Shown here in pieces: positions 25,978-35,597 of a DNA stretch of 64,000 bases. The notes below the pieces were generated by a model. It was not told the DNA's origin. It did no database searches and was given only the letters and a program-made list of their open reading frames with translations. The position numbers were made by a program, and so were the translations under genes. The DNA comes from TMED27 sp964350695 (GTDB lineage Bacteria; Pseudomonadota; Alphaproteobacteria; Micavibrionales; Micavibrionaceae). Location of the stretch: positions 1-64,000 of the forward strand of contig CAYGKM010000003.1 of the NCBI GenBank assembly GCA_964350695.1. Reading direction: 5' to 3'. Position 1 is the stretch's first letter; each line of letters starts with the position of its first letter.

Positions 25978-28737
25978 ATGGATATCGCTAAAAAAGACAT
26001 TCTGAAATTTACATTCCTTCCCGGGTTCGTTCCGCGTTTGAAGACCTTATTCGCGAGCGGTTTTCAATATGTCCCCTATTTCATTGCCCTTGTTTATGGC
26101 GCAGTCAGGTTATTGCCTGAAAACCACCCGTATCTTCAGGGCGAAAATATCGGAAAATACGGCCTCCGCCATGTCGTCGCCGCCGCCGCAAACAACCTGG
26201 AATTCTCAAGAAACCGAATAGATCAGGTAATATTGTTTTTCACCATTCTGGTCGGCCTCGTCATTGTCATGATCCAGCTCTTTTTGCTGGTATTCGCAAT
26301 TATCTCGCAACCGGCATTAGCCGCTATGCCAACCAATTTCGCAGGCTTTTTCCTGCAAGCCACAGAACAAGACCTTGCCTATATGATGCTCGATCTGGTT
26401 TTTGGCGTGCCCGATGTCTTCAATTCTTGTGTCGCACAAGGTACCGGATGTCTGGATGGTGAGGGACGCCCAATCAACGCGGCATTCTCCAATAACTGGG
26501 GGCTGCAAAGCGCAGGAATTCCGTTCCCTGTCCATCAAGGACTGCACCGCCTCTTTACAATATACAGCCTTGGACTGCTCGTCGTAGCCGTCTTTATCTC
26601 GCTTTACTTCATGGTCACTGTCATCGCTGAAACCGCGCAATCAGGTACGCCCTTCGGAAAGCGCTTTAACAAAGTCTGGGCGCCCATCCGCATCGTTGTG
26701 GCTTTTGGCCTTTTGATTCCCATTGGAGTCGGTATGAACGCCTCACAATATATTGTGCTATATGCCGCAAAATTCGGAACAGGCTTTGCCAACCAAGGCT
26801 GGCAGATTTTCAACTCTAACCTAATCCAGCTTCACGGCATAGCAACGGTAGAACTTGTCGCCCAGCCAAACATCCCGGAAGTCGGCGCACTCTTGCAGTT
26901 CCTGTTTACAGCCAAAACCTGCGCCGAAGTTGAAAACATCACATATGGTGAAACAGGAAGAGAGCCTATCCAACCATATCTTGTTCGCGGGCAACTCTCA
27001 GGACGCCGCAATCTTCTAGTAGGGCCGGGAACAAATTATCAGGAAATGATCGGGTGGGCAAGTGGCGACATGCAGGTTGTCATGCGTTTCGGTAGAGCGG
27101 AAATCGATACAAACGCAAAATACGCTGGCTCTGTTGCCCCCACATGCGGCGAACTCGTTATACCGTTCACAGATCCCCGCACAGCAGGAGAACCTGCCGT
27201 CTTGGCCATGCAACAATATTATTGGTATATCATCAGAGAAATTTGGTATCAGGTGCTCCCCGGTCAAGGCGGCTTTATTAACGGCCTTGGAGGAATAAAT
27301 TATCCTAACAATTATATGCGTAAATGGATGACAAGCGTCAGAGGCGCTCACAATCCAAACGCCCCGACAGCAGAAGCGCCATATAGAACGGCTCTTCTTG
27401 AATTCTATCAGGATGATGTGCGCGCCGCGATGGCCAACCCGGGAGCAACAGGTATTAGCGGCGTGATCGGCGGAACGGGCGCCATAGAACTAATGCAAAC
27501 CTCCGGCAGATGGAGGATGAACTCTTACATCATGGATAAGGGATGGGGCTGCGCGGCCTGTATTTATAACAGAATAGCCGAAATGAACGGCGCGCTGACA
27601 ACCGCGATTTTAAACATCCCGATGCCGACCCGCTATCCATTCATAATGGAAGAAGTCTACGAACAAAAACGTAAACAAGACGAAGCTGTCACCTTCTCAG
27701 ATCGTTTTAAACCAGAAATATCAAAAGGAGCCATTAAATTCTCCAGCGGCGAGGACGGCCGACAAAAAGCAAACGCGATGTGGCACGCCTTCGATTTCTG
27801 GCAGCAAGGCGGAGGGGTCAGCTCGCCGCACTCCGCCCCTACAGGCAACGCCATCATAGACACGATTAACGCCCTCATGGGAACCGAAGGGCTGTTTAAC
27901 ATGCGCCAAAACGCAACCGTGCACCCGATCGCTCAACTCTCCGGTGCTGGGCGCGCTCTTGTAGAAGCCGCTGTTCGAAACCTCAGCTACGCCGCCATCG
28001 GCGCAGGAAGCGGAATGGGTCTCAAATTCCTTGGTGAGGATTTCTTTGCCCAAAGCGCTTCTTCGGCATCAGGATTCTTAATTACCTTTGCAATGATCAG
28101 TTTGACCGCAGGTTTCATCCTCTTCTATGTTATCCCGTTCCTGCCATTCATATATTTCTTCTTCGCATTTGGTGGGTGGGTTAAAGGTATTTTCGAAGCC
28201 ATGGTCGGCGCGCCTTTATGGGCTTTGGCGCATATCCGTATTGACGGAAACGGTCTTTCAGGTCAGGCAGCTTTAAGCGGATATTTCCTGATATTTGAAG
28301 TCTTCCTCAGACCGATTTTGATGGTGTTTGGCTTAATCGCAAGTATTTCTATCTTCTCCGCACTTGTGAAAGTGCTAAACCAGATTTTCACTCTGGTTGT
28401 TGTAAACCTCATGGGCTTTGACGTGAACGCAGAGTTCACTCTGGCAAACGGCCTTGGCACATCGAATCTGAATGTCATGCGCAGCGCCATTGATGAATTT
28501 TTCTTCACTGTCGTTTATGTCCTGATTGTCTACATGATGGGGATGTCATCTTTTAAATTGGTCGATTTAATACCCAACAACATCCTGCGGTGGATGGGTC
28601 AAACCGTTGCCAGCTTCGGCGACCAAAAAGACGATCCAACGCAGAAACTCGTCAGCACCGCGACTGTTGGTTCACAGCAGGCAACAAACGCAATTGGCGG
28701 CGGCTTAGGACAGCTCGCCGGTATGGCTGGAAGATAA
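25978..28737 (+). CDS. DotA/TraY-like membrane protein, copy 2
   Basis: 919 residues, clearly paralogous to its two neighbours along the whole length: KFTFLPGFVPRLKTLFASGF at the N-terminus, VFGVPDVFNSCVAQ in the first periplasmic part, ETAQSGTPFGKRF, and the C-terminal block PFLPFIYFFFAFGGWVKGIF, EAMVGAPLWALAHIRIDGNG. The hydrophobic segment after the N-terminus ends in ALA, as in an exported protein. The central domain (about 270-680) is the least conserved part and is shorter than in copy 1. It starts three bases after copy 1 ends, so translation is likely coupled. Confidence 0.88.
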   Translation: MDIAKKDILKFTFLPGFVPRLKTLFASGFQYVPYFIALVYGAVRLLPENHPYLQGENIGKYGLRHVVAAAANNLEFSRNRIDQVILFFTILVGLVIVMIQLFLLVFAIISQPALAAMPTNFAGFFLQATEQDLAYMMLDLVFGVPDVFNSCVAQGTGCLDGEGRPINAAFSNNWGLQSAGIPFPVHQGLHRLFTIYSLGLLVVAVFISLYFMVTVIAETAQSGTPFGKRFNKVWAPIRIVVAFGLLIPIGVGMNASQYIVLYAAKFGTGFANQGWQIFNSNLIQLHGIATVELVAQPNIPEVGALLQFLFTAKTCAEVENITYGETGREPIQPYLVRGQLSGRRNLLVGPGTNYQEMIGWASGDMQVVMRFGRAEIDTNAKYAGSVAPTCGELVIPFTDPRTAGEPAVLAMQQYYWYIIREIWYQVLPGQGGFINGLGGINYPNNYMRKWMTSVRGAHNPNAPTAEAPYRTALLEFYQDDVRAAMANPGATGISGVIGGTGAIELMQTSGRWRMNSYIMDKGWGCAACIYNRIAEMNGALTTAILNIPMPTRYPFIMEEVYEQKRKQDEAVTFSDRFKPEISKGAIKFSSGEDGRQKANAMWHAFDFWQQGGGVSSPHSAPTGNAIIDTINALMGTEGLFNMRQNATVHPIAQLSGAGRALVEAAVRNLSYAAIGAGSGMGLKFLGEDFFAQSASSASGFLITFAMISLTAGFILFYVIPFLPFIYFFFAFGGWVKGIFEAMVGAPLWALAHIRIDGNGLSGQAALSGYFLIFEVFLRPILMVFGLIASISIFSALVKVLNQIFTLVVVNLMGFDVNAEFTLANGLGTSNLNVMRSAIDEFFFTVVYVLIVYMMGMSSFKLVDLIPNNILRWMGQTVASFGDQKDDPTQKLVSTATVGSQQATNAIGGGLGQLAGMAGR

Positions 28738-28780
28738 ATAAGCAGTTCGAATGTATATAGAACGAAACAATGATTGAGAT

Positions 28781-31645
28781 ATGGCGACAAAAAGACAGAT
28801 ATTGAAATACACGCTTCTTCCTGGAATTCTTCCCAGGATTTTTGCGTTTTTTCGCTCTGGCTTTTCCCATGTCGCATACCTCATGGCTGTTGTTTACAAC
28901 AGCGTAAGGCTGCTCCCCGCCTCACACCCATATCTAGATCCCGCAAATATAGGGCGTTTCGGTATCAGACACGTCGTTACAGAAGCATCGAATAACCTCG
29001 TATTCAAACGAAAAAACATCGATCAAATCATAATTTATTTTACAATTCTTGCAGGGCTGGTACTTCTTGTTGCTCAATTCGCACTGCTCATTCTCGCCTT
29101 CAGCGCGGAACAATCAGCGATAGCAGGCATTCTGACCCCCATCAATATGTTCAGTAACCCGAGCGGCGCTATAGGATCTTTGGGCCCTGAGCAAGATCTC
29201 GCTTTTATGACCCTTGATCGTGTCTTCGGCGTCGGCGGTATGTTCAATTCATGTATCTCAACCGGCGTACAATGTCTGGATATGGATGGCGTTGCCCTGC
29301 CCGACAGTTCGGCAAGCCAGGTTTTCCCGTGGCCGTTCCACATCGCACTACATAATCTTCTGCGGTTCTATTCAATGGGCATCGCCCTTGTCGGCGCTTT
29401 GGTGATCGTATATTTCATCATCACCGTAGTAGCTGAAACCGCAACCTCCGGCACGCCGTTCGGGCAACGTTTCAACAAAACATGGGTGCCTGTACGTCTT
29501 GTGTTTTTCTTCGCGCTGATTATCCCCCTTACAGGCGGCGCCGTAGAAGGCGGCGGTGAACGCCTAACAGGCATGAATCTCGGACAAATCGCAACGCTGC
29601 ATGTCGTACGTTTAGGATCAAATTTCGCAACAAATGGGTGGGCTTATTTTAACGGCGGCCCGGGCGTGATAGGTGCGGGCAACGCTCTGCCAACAGATGC
29701 TTCTGTAAACAGGCTTTCACAAGAACAAGAGATGATCGCAGAACCCGAAGTCAGGGAAAGTGCAATCTCCGATCTCATTCAAACCGTCATACTGGCCAAA
29801 GTCTGCCAGCAAGCCTATGGAATGATCGGCCCTGAAGATGAAATTAAAGGAGTGGATGGGTGGCTGGTCAGAAATAATCCCGCAGCCCCATTCGCAGACG
29901 GGAACAACGAAAACCACCTGCTCTTGGGCGGCACTGATTTTGAAAATGCGCGCACTTTTTTCAACAATGGTCCTTTTAAAATCCGCTTCGGATATGCCGG
30001 ACTTGATAGAGATAGGATAACCGACGACGATGGAAATACATATTGGCCCGATAAATTCAAAATGGAGCTAGGCCGCGTATTACCTCTCTGCGGCGATATA
30101 ACACTTCCCCTCAACGACATCGGGGAACCCGGATCCGAAGCAATATATAGAGAATATTATGCCATCATTCGCGATATGTGGGTTGATCCAGATATCATGA
30201 ACGCAGCAACCTGCATGATCCGTGTTTATATGCCTGTCCAAAACGCTATCGCAGATAAAACCTTGTGCAACTTTGACATCACATCCGATTTCATAAGAGA
30301 AAAAACTGAATTCTATGGAGAATTATTTAGAAGAGCCATTCAAAACGGCATAGACATACAGCGCGCTGAAGGAGATTTCGGTGTAGACGCAAATATGATC
30401 CGAATGGGCTGGGTCGGCGCGTCAATTTACTATCAACTGATTGCCGAAATGAACGGCGCAATCACCGCAGCCAGCTTGGCCGTGCCGTTTAAAAGCAAAC
30501 TTCCCTCTCTCATGGAGCTCGCATTGCTAAAAAGCAAAGCGGAAAACTCAGGTGTTCCGACTGAAGGTCAATTCAACTCTGCTTTGGCCGATCTGACAGG
30601 ACAAAACATGTCCTTCACCCCCAACGGCATAGGCGATCGAAAACGCTTGGATGTTATGAGAACAAGCTACCAAAAACTCCTCACAACAGGTCAAAATGAA
30701 ACAAGCAATATGACCCGCCCCAGCGGCAATATCGTGATAGATTTCATTAATATCGTTTTAGGAACAAGCGGCCTGTACGATATGCGCGATAACGTGAATG
30801 TTCATCCTCTGGCACAGCTCAGCGCCTTAGGGAAAGGCATGATGGATGCCGCCATACGAAACGCAGCCTTTGCTGCCGCAGGCAGCATAGGGGGCAATGT
30901 TCTGAAGCTTGTTGATGATTTTGTCGGAGACGGTGCAAAAATCGCTTCTGATTTCCTTTTCACAATGGTCATCATCACAATCGGCATCGCCACAATCTTG
31001 TATTACATCCTGCCGCTAATGCCCTTTATATATTTCTTCTTCGCATTCAGCGGCTGGATAAAAAGTATTTTCGAAGCCATGGTCGCAATTCCTCTTTGGG
31101 CACTTGCGCATATAAGAATTGATGGCGAAGGGCTGCCTGGCCCTGGTGCCACAAATGGCTACTTCCTGCTTCTTGAAATCTTCCTCAGGCCCATATTGAT
31201 TATCATTGGCTTTATCTCCAGCGTCAGCATCTTTGCTGCGCTCGTAAATGGCCTGAACTTGGTTTTTGATCTGATTGTTACAAATGTGGGGGGCTTCGAT
31301 TACGAGGGAGACTCAAGAATTCCTATTGTGCCTATAGGAGGATCTCCCGCAGCCCTTGATTTATCGCGCAGCGCTGTAGACGAATTTTTCTTCACTGCCA
31401 TGTATGCGATCATTTGCTACATGATGGGCTTGGCGTGCTTTAAATTGATTGATCTCATTCCGAATAAAATTCTGCGCTGGGCAGGCGTATCGGTCAGTAC
31501 ATTCCAGGAAAATGCCGGTGATCCGGCAAGCGAACTAACCAACCGCGTCTATAAAGGAAGCTTGCTGCTCGGAAATCAGGTTAAGAAAAACTTTGGGGGC
31601 GGTGGGCCAGATTCAAATCTGGCAATTCTTACGAGTGGTAAGTAA
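28781..31645 (+). CDS. DotA/TraY-like membrane protein, copy 3
   Basis: 954 residues, third paralogue. The same landmarks appear in order: KYTLLPGILPRIFAFFRSGF, two early hydrophobic segments, VFGVGGMFNSCISTGVQCL, ETATSGTPFGQRF, a divergent central domain, and the membrane block PLMPFIYFFFAFSGWIKSIF with EAMVAIPLWALAHIRIDGEG. It is 43 bases downstream of copy 2, still in the same transcription unit. The last gene of the cluster ends four bases before the convergent mlaC stop. No coupling ATPase, lipoprotein or other Dot/Icm gene lies nearby, so the rest of the machine, if any, is elsewhere. Confidence 0.87.
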   Translation: MATKRQILKYTLLPGILPRIFAFFRSGFSHVAYLMAVVYNSVRLLPASHPYLDPANIGRFGIRHVVTEASNNLVFKRKNIDQIIIYFTILAGLVLLVAQFALLILAFSAEQSAIAGILTPINMFSNPSGAIGSLGPEQDLAFMTLDRVFGVGGMFNSCISTGVQCLDMDGVALPDSSASQVFPWPFHIALHNLLRFYSMGIALVGALVIVYFIITVVAETATSGTPFGQRFNKTWVPVRLVFFFALIIPLTGGAVEGGGERLTGMNLGQIATLHVVRLGSNFATNGWAYFNGGPGVIGAGNALPTDASVNRLSQEQEMIAEPEVRESAISDLIQTVILAKVCQQAYGMIGPEDEIKGVDGWLVRNNPAAPFADGNNENHLLLGGTDFENARTFFNNGPFKIRFGYAGLDRDRITDDDGNTYWPDKFKMELGRVLPLCGDITLPLNDIGEPGSEAIYREYYAIIRDMWVDPDIMNAATCMIRVYMPVQNAIADKTLCNFDITSDFIREKTEFYGELFRRAIQNGIDIQRAEGDFGVDANMIRMGWVGASIYYQLIAEMNGAITAASLAVPFKSKLPSLMELALLKSKAENSGVPTEGQFNSALADLTGQNMSFTPNGIGDRKRLDVMRTSYQKLLTTGQNETSNMTRPSGNIVIDFINIVLGTSGLYDMRDNVNVHPLAQLSALGKGMMDAAIRNAAFAAAGSIGGNVLKLVDDFVGDGAKIASDFLFTMVIITIGIATILYYILPLMPFIYFFFAFSGWIKSIFEAMVAIPLWALAHIRIDGEGLPGPGATNGYFLLLEIFLRPILIIIGFISSVSIFAALVNGLNLVFDLIVTNVGGFDYEGDSRIPIVPIGGSPAALDLSRSAVDEFFFTAMYAIICYMMGLACFKLIDLIPNKILRWAGVSVSTFQENAGDPASELTNRVYKGSLLLGNQVKKNFGGGGPDSNLAILTSGK

Positions 31646-31649
31646 AACT

Positions 31650-32309
31650 CTACTGCGCTCTTAAATGCGCAAGCAAAACTTCCATCTGCCCGCCGCCGCG
31701 CTGAATAACCGATGAGAAATCAGAACGCTGAGTAACCGCCATACTGACACCCTCAACAATCACATCCACAACCTTGTACTGCCCGCCTTTATAACGCACG
31801 CGCCAGTCCAGCTGGATATCCTGACCATTCGCAGGCACGATAGCAGAGTTCACAAGAATGTCGTTTTTACCTTCGGCGCGCGATCCGCGAACCTCTAATT
31901 TTTCACCGTTATATTCGCCGAAACGGCTGGAATATACTTCGATAATCATATTTTCAAACAAAGAAGAATATTCCTTCTGCTCTGCCGGTGTGGCTACTTT
32001 CCAGTAACGGCCAAGAGCAAAACGCGCAATGGTGGGAATATCAAAATTCTTTTGCAAAAGAGAGCGGAAAGACGATTTACGCTTCTCCATGGAAAGCCCT
32101 TCATCGCTCAAAAATCCGATCCCGCGATCCGCGACACTGCCGATAAATCCTTCCGCGCCTTTAAGCGCTTCATCATCTGCGTTCACATTAATAATGCTTA
32201 TTTCTGCATTCCGCGCCTCTGGGGCAATCTTCACTGCCGCAGCATGGGCAAACGTACCCGCCGCAAAAGAAACAGCCATAGCAGTTGAAAACAATAAAAC
32301 TCTTTTCAT
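31650..32309 (-). CDS. mlaC: MlaC/Ttg2D family periplasmic phospholipid-binding protein
   Basis: 219 residues. A signal peptide ends at THAAA-like TFAHA (about residue 24). The mature part follows the MlaC (Tol_Tol_Ttg2) fold: FIGSVADRGIGFLSDEG, FDIPTIARFALGRYWKVATPAEQKEYSSLFENMI, and the C-terminal VDVIVEGVSMAVTQRSDFSSVI. MlaC shuttles phospholipids between the outer-membrane MlaA and the inner-membrane MlaFEDB complex. mlaA lies 31 bases upstream on the same strand, while the MlaFEDB genes are not in the window. Confidence 0.95.
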   Translation of the reverse strand: MKRVLLFSTAMAVSFAAGTFAHAAAVKIAPEARNAEISIINVNADDEALKGAEGFIGSVADRGIGFLSDEGLSMEKRKSSFRSLLQKNFDIPTIARFALGRYWKVATPAEQKEYSSLFENMIIEVYSSRFGEYNGEKLEVRGSRAEGKNDILVNSAIVPANGQDIQLDWRVRYKGGQYKVVDVIVEGVSMAVTQRSDFSSVIQRGGGQMEVLLAHLRAQ

Positions 32310-32340
32310 CTTATAAAATCCAATTTTTTATATTTTTGTA

Positions 32341-33129
32341 TTACTCGTCGTAATCTGGGATATCCGGTGAAAACACCGTATCGCCGTTTACATCATTCTG
32401 AAGCGCTTCTCTGCTTTGATAATATGCGCTTCTTGTTGCTGCATAATAATCAATAGAGCTTTTTTCAAGATCTTCAAGAACATCAACCAAAGACGCACGC
32501 AAGTTAAGATACTCGATACCCACTTTCGTGTAGTAAATATGCTCTTCGTCAATATTAAACAAATACCAGCGCAGCGGATCCATAAACCCGTCTACAACAA
32601 ATCCTAAATAATCACGTGCGGAAGACGGCCCAATAACAGGCACAACAACATAAGGTCCGTGCTCAACGCCCCAAACACCCAGTGTTTGACCGAAATCTTC
32701 ATGCTCGTAAGGAATACCTTCATGACCGGCAACATCAAACAACCCTCCAAGCCCGACAAGAGTGTTCACCGCTGTACGAACCAAAACATCACCCGCCCCG
32801 CCAAAATCACCCTGCAAAACCTGGTTTGCAAAGTTAACGGGAGAGCGCAAGTTTCTCAGAACATTTGTTACACCTGTACGCGCAGGCTTAGGCAAAACAG
32901 CGTTATACCCTTTTGCAACAGGATGAATAACGGCGTCATCTACAACATTGTTAAAAGAAAACACCATACGGTTCGTGCTTTCAAACGGATCGCTGATCTC
33001 TTGAGAGTCCATGACAGTTTCGGAAGAAGACGCACAAGAAGCAACGCCAAAAGCGGTTAGGCCGATGGCAGTGACACTAAGAACGGTACGTGCGTGTTTC
33101 TTAAAATTCATTTCTTTATAGCCCAACAT
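32341..33129 (-). CDS. mlaA: MlaA family outer-membrane lipoprotein (VacJ)
   Basis: 262 residues from ATG 33129. The lipobox VASC (Cys at about 32) marks a lipoprotein. The MlaA domain begins at DPFESTNRMVFSFNNVVDD and includes GVTNVLRNLRSPVNFANQVLQGD and EDFGQTLGVWGVEHGPYVVVP, all diagnostic. It removes misplaced phospholipid from the outer leaflet and passes it to MlaC. ATG 33129 has GGGGTCTC a few bases upstream, and a later ATG at 33111 is also possible. A frame extension to 33168 is not signal-peptide-like. Confidence 0.95.
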   Translation of the reverse strand: MLGYKEMNFKKHARTVLSVTAIGLTAFGVASCASSSETVMDSQEISDPFESTNRMVFSFNNVVDDAVIHPVAKGYNAVLPKPARTGVTNVLRNLRSPVNFANQVLQGDFGGAGDVLVRTAVNTLVGLGGLFDVAGHEGIPYEHEDFGQTLGVWGVEHGPYVVVPVIGPSSARDYLGFVVDGFMDPLRWYLFNIDEEHIYYTKVGIEYLNLRASLVDVLEDLEKSSIDYYAATRSAYYQSREALQNDVNGDTVFSPDIPDYDE

Positions 33130-33248
33130 TTTTGAGACCCCATATATCTGATTTATATTTGTACGCAAGTCAAGCGAGAACAGTTTGATTAAACTGAAAA
33201 ATCATTAAAGCAGGTCTTTATTACCACAAGGTTAATATTGCCATTAAA

Positions 33249-34367
33249 TCATCCGTCTTCCAAATTCATAATCACGGTTAACCCCAACAATGAACAGATA
33301 ATCGCAGGCGCCCAAGCCGCCAAAACAGGCGGGATTTGCTGTGTTGCGCCCAATGCCTGCAAATAACTCGACATAAAAAACACAAAAAACCCGATAAAAA
33401 CTCCGCCCGCAAATAATAAAAATGCGCCTTTAAACCGCGGTGGCCGCATCGAAACCGTCGCTGCGAGCAACACCATCGCCATAAAAAATAACGGTTGAGA
33501 CAAAAGATTATGATAAAAAACATGCAAACGACTGGCATCAAATCCCGTTTCTTCCAATGTTTTTATATGACTGGGCAACTGCCAGAACGACATACTCTGC
33601 GGCGAAGAAAAACTTTCCTCAATATCCGAATATGTCAGCCGCGTCGGAAGATAAAGCGTCTGGTCCTCGACTATGCGCCCATCCTTCTTATATATGCGGG
33701 CATCATCAAAAAACCATCTGCCCGGTTCTAAACGCGCAGTTTCGGAATCCACGCGCAATATGAATGTATCTTCCTCGCCAAAATAAAATACGGTCACGCC
33801 ATTCAAATCCCACGAAGGCTGCGTAATAGAGCGCGCATGCATAATGATATAGCCCTTATCAAGGTCTTCTATAGGGCTGCCATCAACACTTTGACGAAGC
33901 CACAGCCCCTCCTTAAACAAGGCAATCTGGTTGCCCTCACGGCCCAAAACGTCTTGCTCCATCTGCTGGTACTTCGCAACAAACATCGCCCCGATGGGAT
34001 TTATCACACTGACCTGAAGCGCCCCAAAAGCAAGTGCCACCAAAAGCACAGGAGCAAGAAACTGCCAGACTGAAAAACCCGATGATCGTAAAATCACAAG
34101 CTCGGAGCGACGATTAAACTGCCAAAACGTAAACATCGCACTAAATAAAATTGCAAACGGAAAAAGTATCTGTCCCACCTCGGGCAATTTTAAAAGTCCC
34201 ATCTGCAAAACAAGACCAAATGAAACATCCGCCGTTTTACTTGCCCGGCGGATCAATTCAACCGTATCAAAAAGATAAATAATGCCGAGCAAAATCCCGA
34301 GCATAAACACGAGGTTCACAAAATAGGACTGCGCCATATATCGACCAACGGTCAGCGTAAATTTCAT
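33249..34367 (-). CDS. lptG: LPS export ABC transporter permease LptG
   Basis: 372 residues. Six membrane helices in two groups of three around a periplasmic beta-jellyroll domain (about 110-260). The opening is LTVGRYMAQSYFVNLVFMLG, and FNRRSELVILRSSGFSVWQF is the coupling-helix segment that contacts the ATPase LptB. With LptF and two LptB it pulls LPS from the inner membrane. The ATG overlaps the stop of lptF by one base (TAATG), so the two permeases are coupled. Confidence 0.96.
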   Translation of the reverse strand: MKFTLTVGRYMAQSYFVNLVFMLGILLGIIYLFDTVELIRRASKTADVSFGLVLQMGLLKLPEVGQILFPFAILFSAMFTFWQFNRRSELVILRSSGFSVWQFLAPVLLVALAFGALQVSVINPIGAMFVAKYQQMEQDVLGREGNQIALFKEGLWLRQSVDGSPIEDLDKGYIIMHARSITQPSWDLNGVTVFYFGEEDTFILRVDSETARLEPGRWFFDDARIYKKDGRIVEDQTLYLPTRLTYSDIEESFSSPQSMSFWQLPSHIKTLEETGFDASRLHVFYHNLLSQPLFFMAMVLLAATVSMRPPRFKGAFLLFAGGVFIGFFVFFMSSYLQALGATQQIPPVLAAWAPAIICSLLGLTVIMNLEDG

Positions 34368-35509
34368 TATGCGCCTCCTTGCGGCAATTCTTTGCGTTTA
34401 TAAAACAGCCCCCGGCGCACATAATCCCCGAACCCGCTCAGCAAAAACCCGCAAGAAAGTATCGGAAGAAGCGCAAGCCCGTACATCATAACAAACCCGA
34501 TATTGCTCTGGCGCGCGATACTTAAACTCGCAATATAAATCCCTTGAATACAAACAACGATCATCACCGCAGAAATAATCCTGCGCACCTGACCGCGGCG
34601 ATTAACCGGCCCGATCAGCAAAAGCGCGCAAGCTATCAACGTAAATGCAACCGCCAATAAGGGACTGACAACGCGGCGATGGATCTCGATTTTGAACTCC
34701 CGCAATGAATCTTCATCAAGAACCAATGACGGATCAGGGTTTAAAAGCTCGAATATCGTGCGTTCGTTTGGCTCCTGCCAACGCTCGTCAATCGGATCTT
34801 TATCAGGAAACGCAATCGTATAACGCTCAAAATTCAAACGGTTCAAAATCTGTTTTTCCGCGTTATATTCCTGCCGCGTCCCGTCATATACTAAAACCTC
34901 ATACCCCTTTTCCCCCGCTACAAGAACCCCGCGATTAGCCAAAACCGTTACAGGATTAGGCTGTTCCGGCCGGCTGTCATGAATCATCAACCCCAAAAGC
35001 GTTCCATCATCCGCCCGCTTTCGTGCATAAACCGTCAATCCGTTGCCGACGCGGTTAAACACCCCTTCGCGAAAAATCAATGTCGAAAACTGCGCCTTCA
35101 CCTCTTGGCGCTTCATCTGCATCGCCGCCAATGATTTCGGCGCAACCCACATGGTCACGCCCCAAAGTGCGCACGCCGCAATACAGGACAAAATCACCGC
35201 AGGACGCGCCAACCGCGATGGCCCGAAACCAACCGCGCGAATAACAATCAGTTCGGAATCCGCCATCATGCGGTTATAAATAAAAAGCACAGCTCCCATC
35301 AGCGCGAGCGGCAAAATAATCTCTAAAAACCGCGGCAAAGCAAGAAATGTAAGCATCCAGAACACCCCGCTCGATGCACCCGCCTCCATCACCAATTCCA
35401 AAAACCGCAGCGATTGCGTCAACATAATCACGACAGCCAAAATCGCCGCCGTAAAAACGGTCGCGACCAACAAATTCTTAAAGACATATCTGTCAAAGAG
35501 TTTCATCAT
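34367..35509 (-). CDS. lptF: LPS export ABC transporter permease LptF
   Basis: 380 residues from ATG 35509. Same architecture as LptG: MMKLFDRYVFKNLLVATVF opens the first helix, and YNRMMADSELIVIRAVGFGP is the cytoplasmic coupling segment. A periplasmic jellyroll (about 120-280) is followed by three C-terminal helices. The frame could start at 35557, but homologues begin at MKLFDRY. Divergent from pepA with an 88-base gap. LptC, LptA and LptB, which complete the bridge, are encoded at 52.8-55.1 kb. Confidence 0.95.
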   Translation of the reverse strand: MMKLFDRYVFKNLLVATVFTAAILAVVIMLTQSLRFLELVMEAGASSGVFWMLTFLALPRFLEIILPLALMGAVLFIYNRMMADSELIVIRAVGFGPSRLARPAVILSCIAACALWGVTMWVAPKSLAAMQMKRQEVKAQFSTLIFREGVFNRVGNGLTVYARKRADDGTLLGLMIHDSRPEQPNPVTVLANRGVLVAGEKGYEVLVYDGTRQEYNAEKQILNRLNFERYTIAFPDKDPIDERWQEPNERTIFELLNPDPSLVLDEDSLREFKIEIHRRVVSPLLAVAFTLIACALLLIGPVNRRGQVRRIISAVMIVVCIQGIYIASLSIARQSNIGFVMMYGLALLPILSCGFLLSGFGDYVRRGLFYKRKELPQGGA

Positions 35510-35597
35510 TTTTGTGGCTGGTATCCTGAAATAAAAATGCTTATTGTTTATAAACATTTCACGCGCCCATTAAAACAAGAAAGCAGGATTAAAAAGC

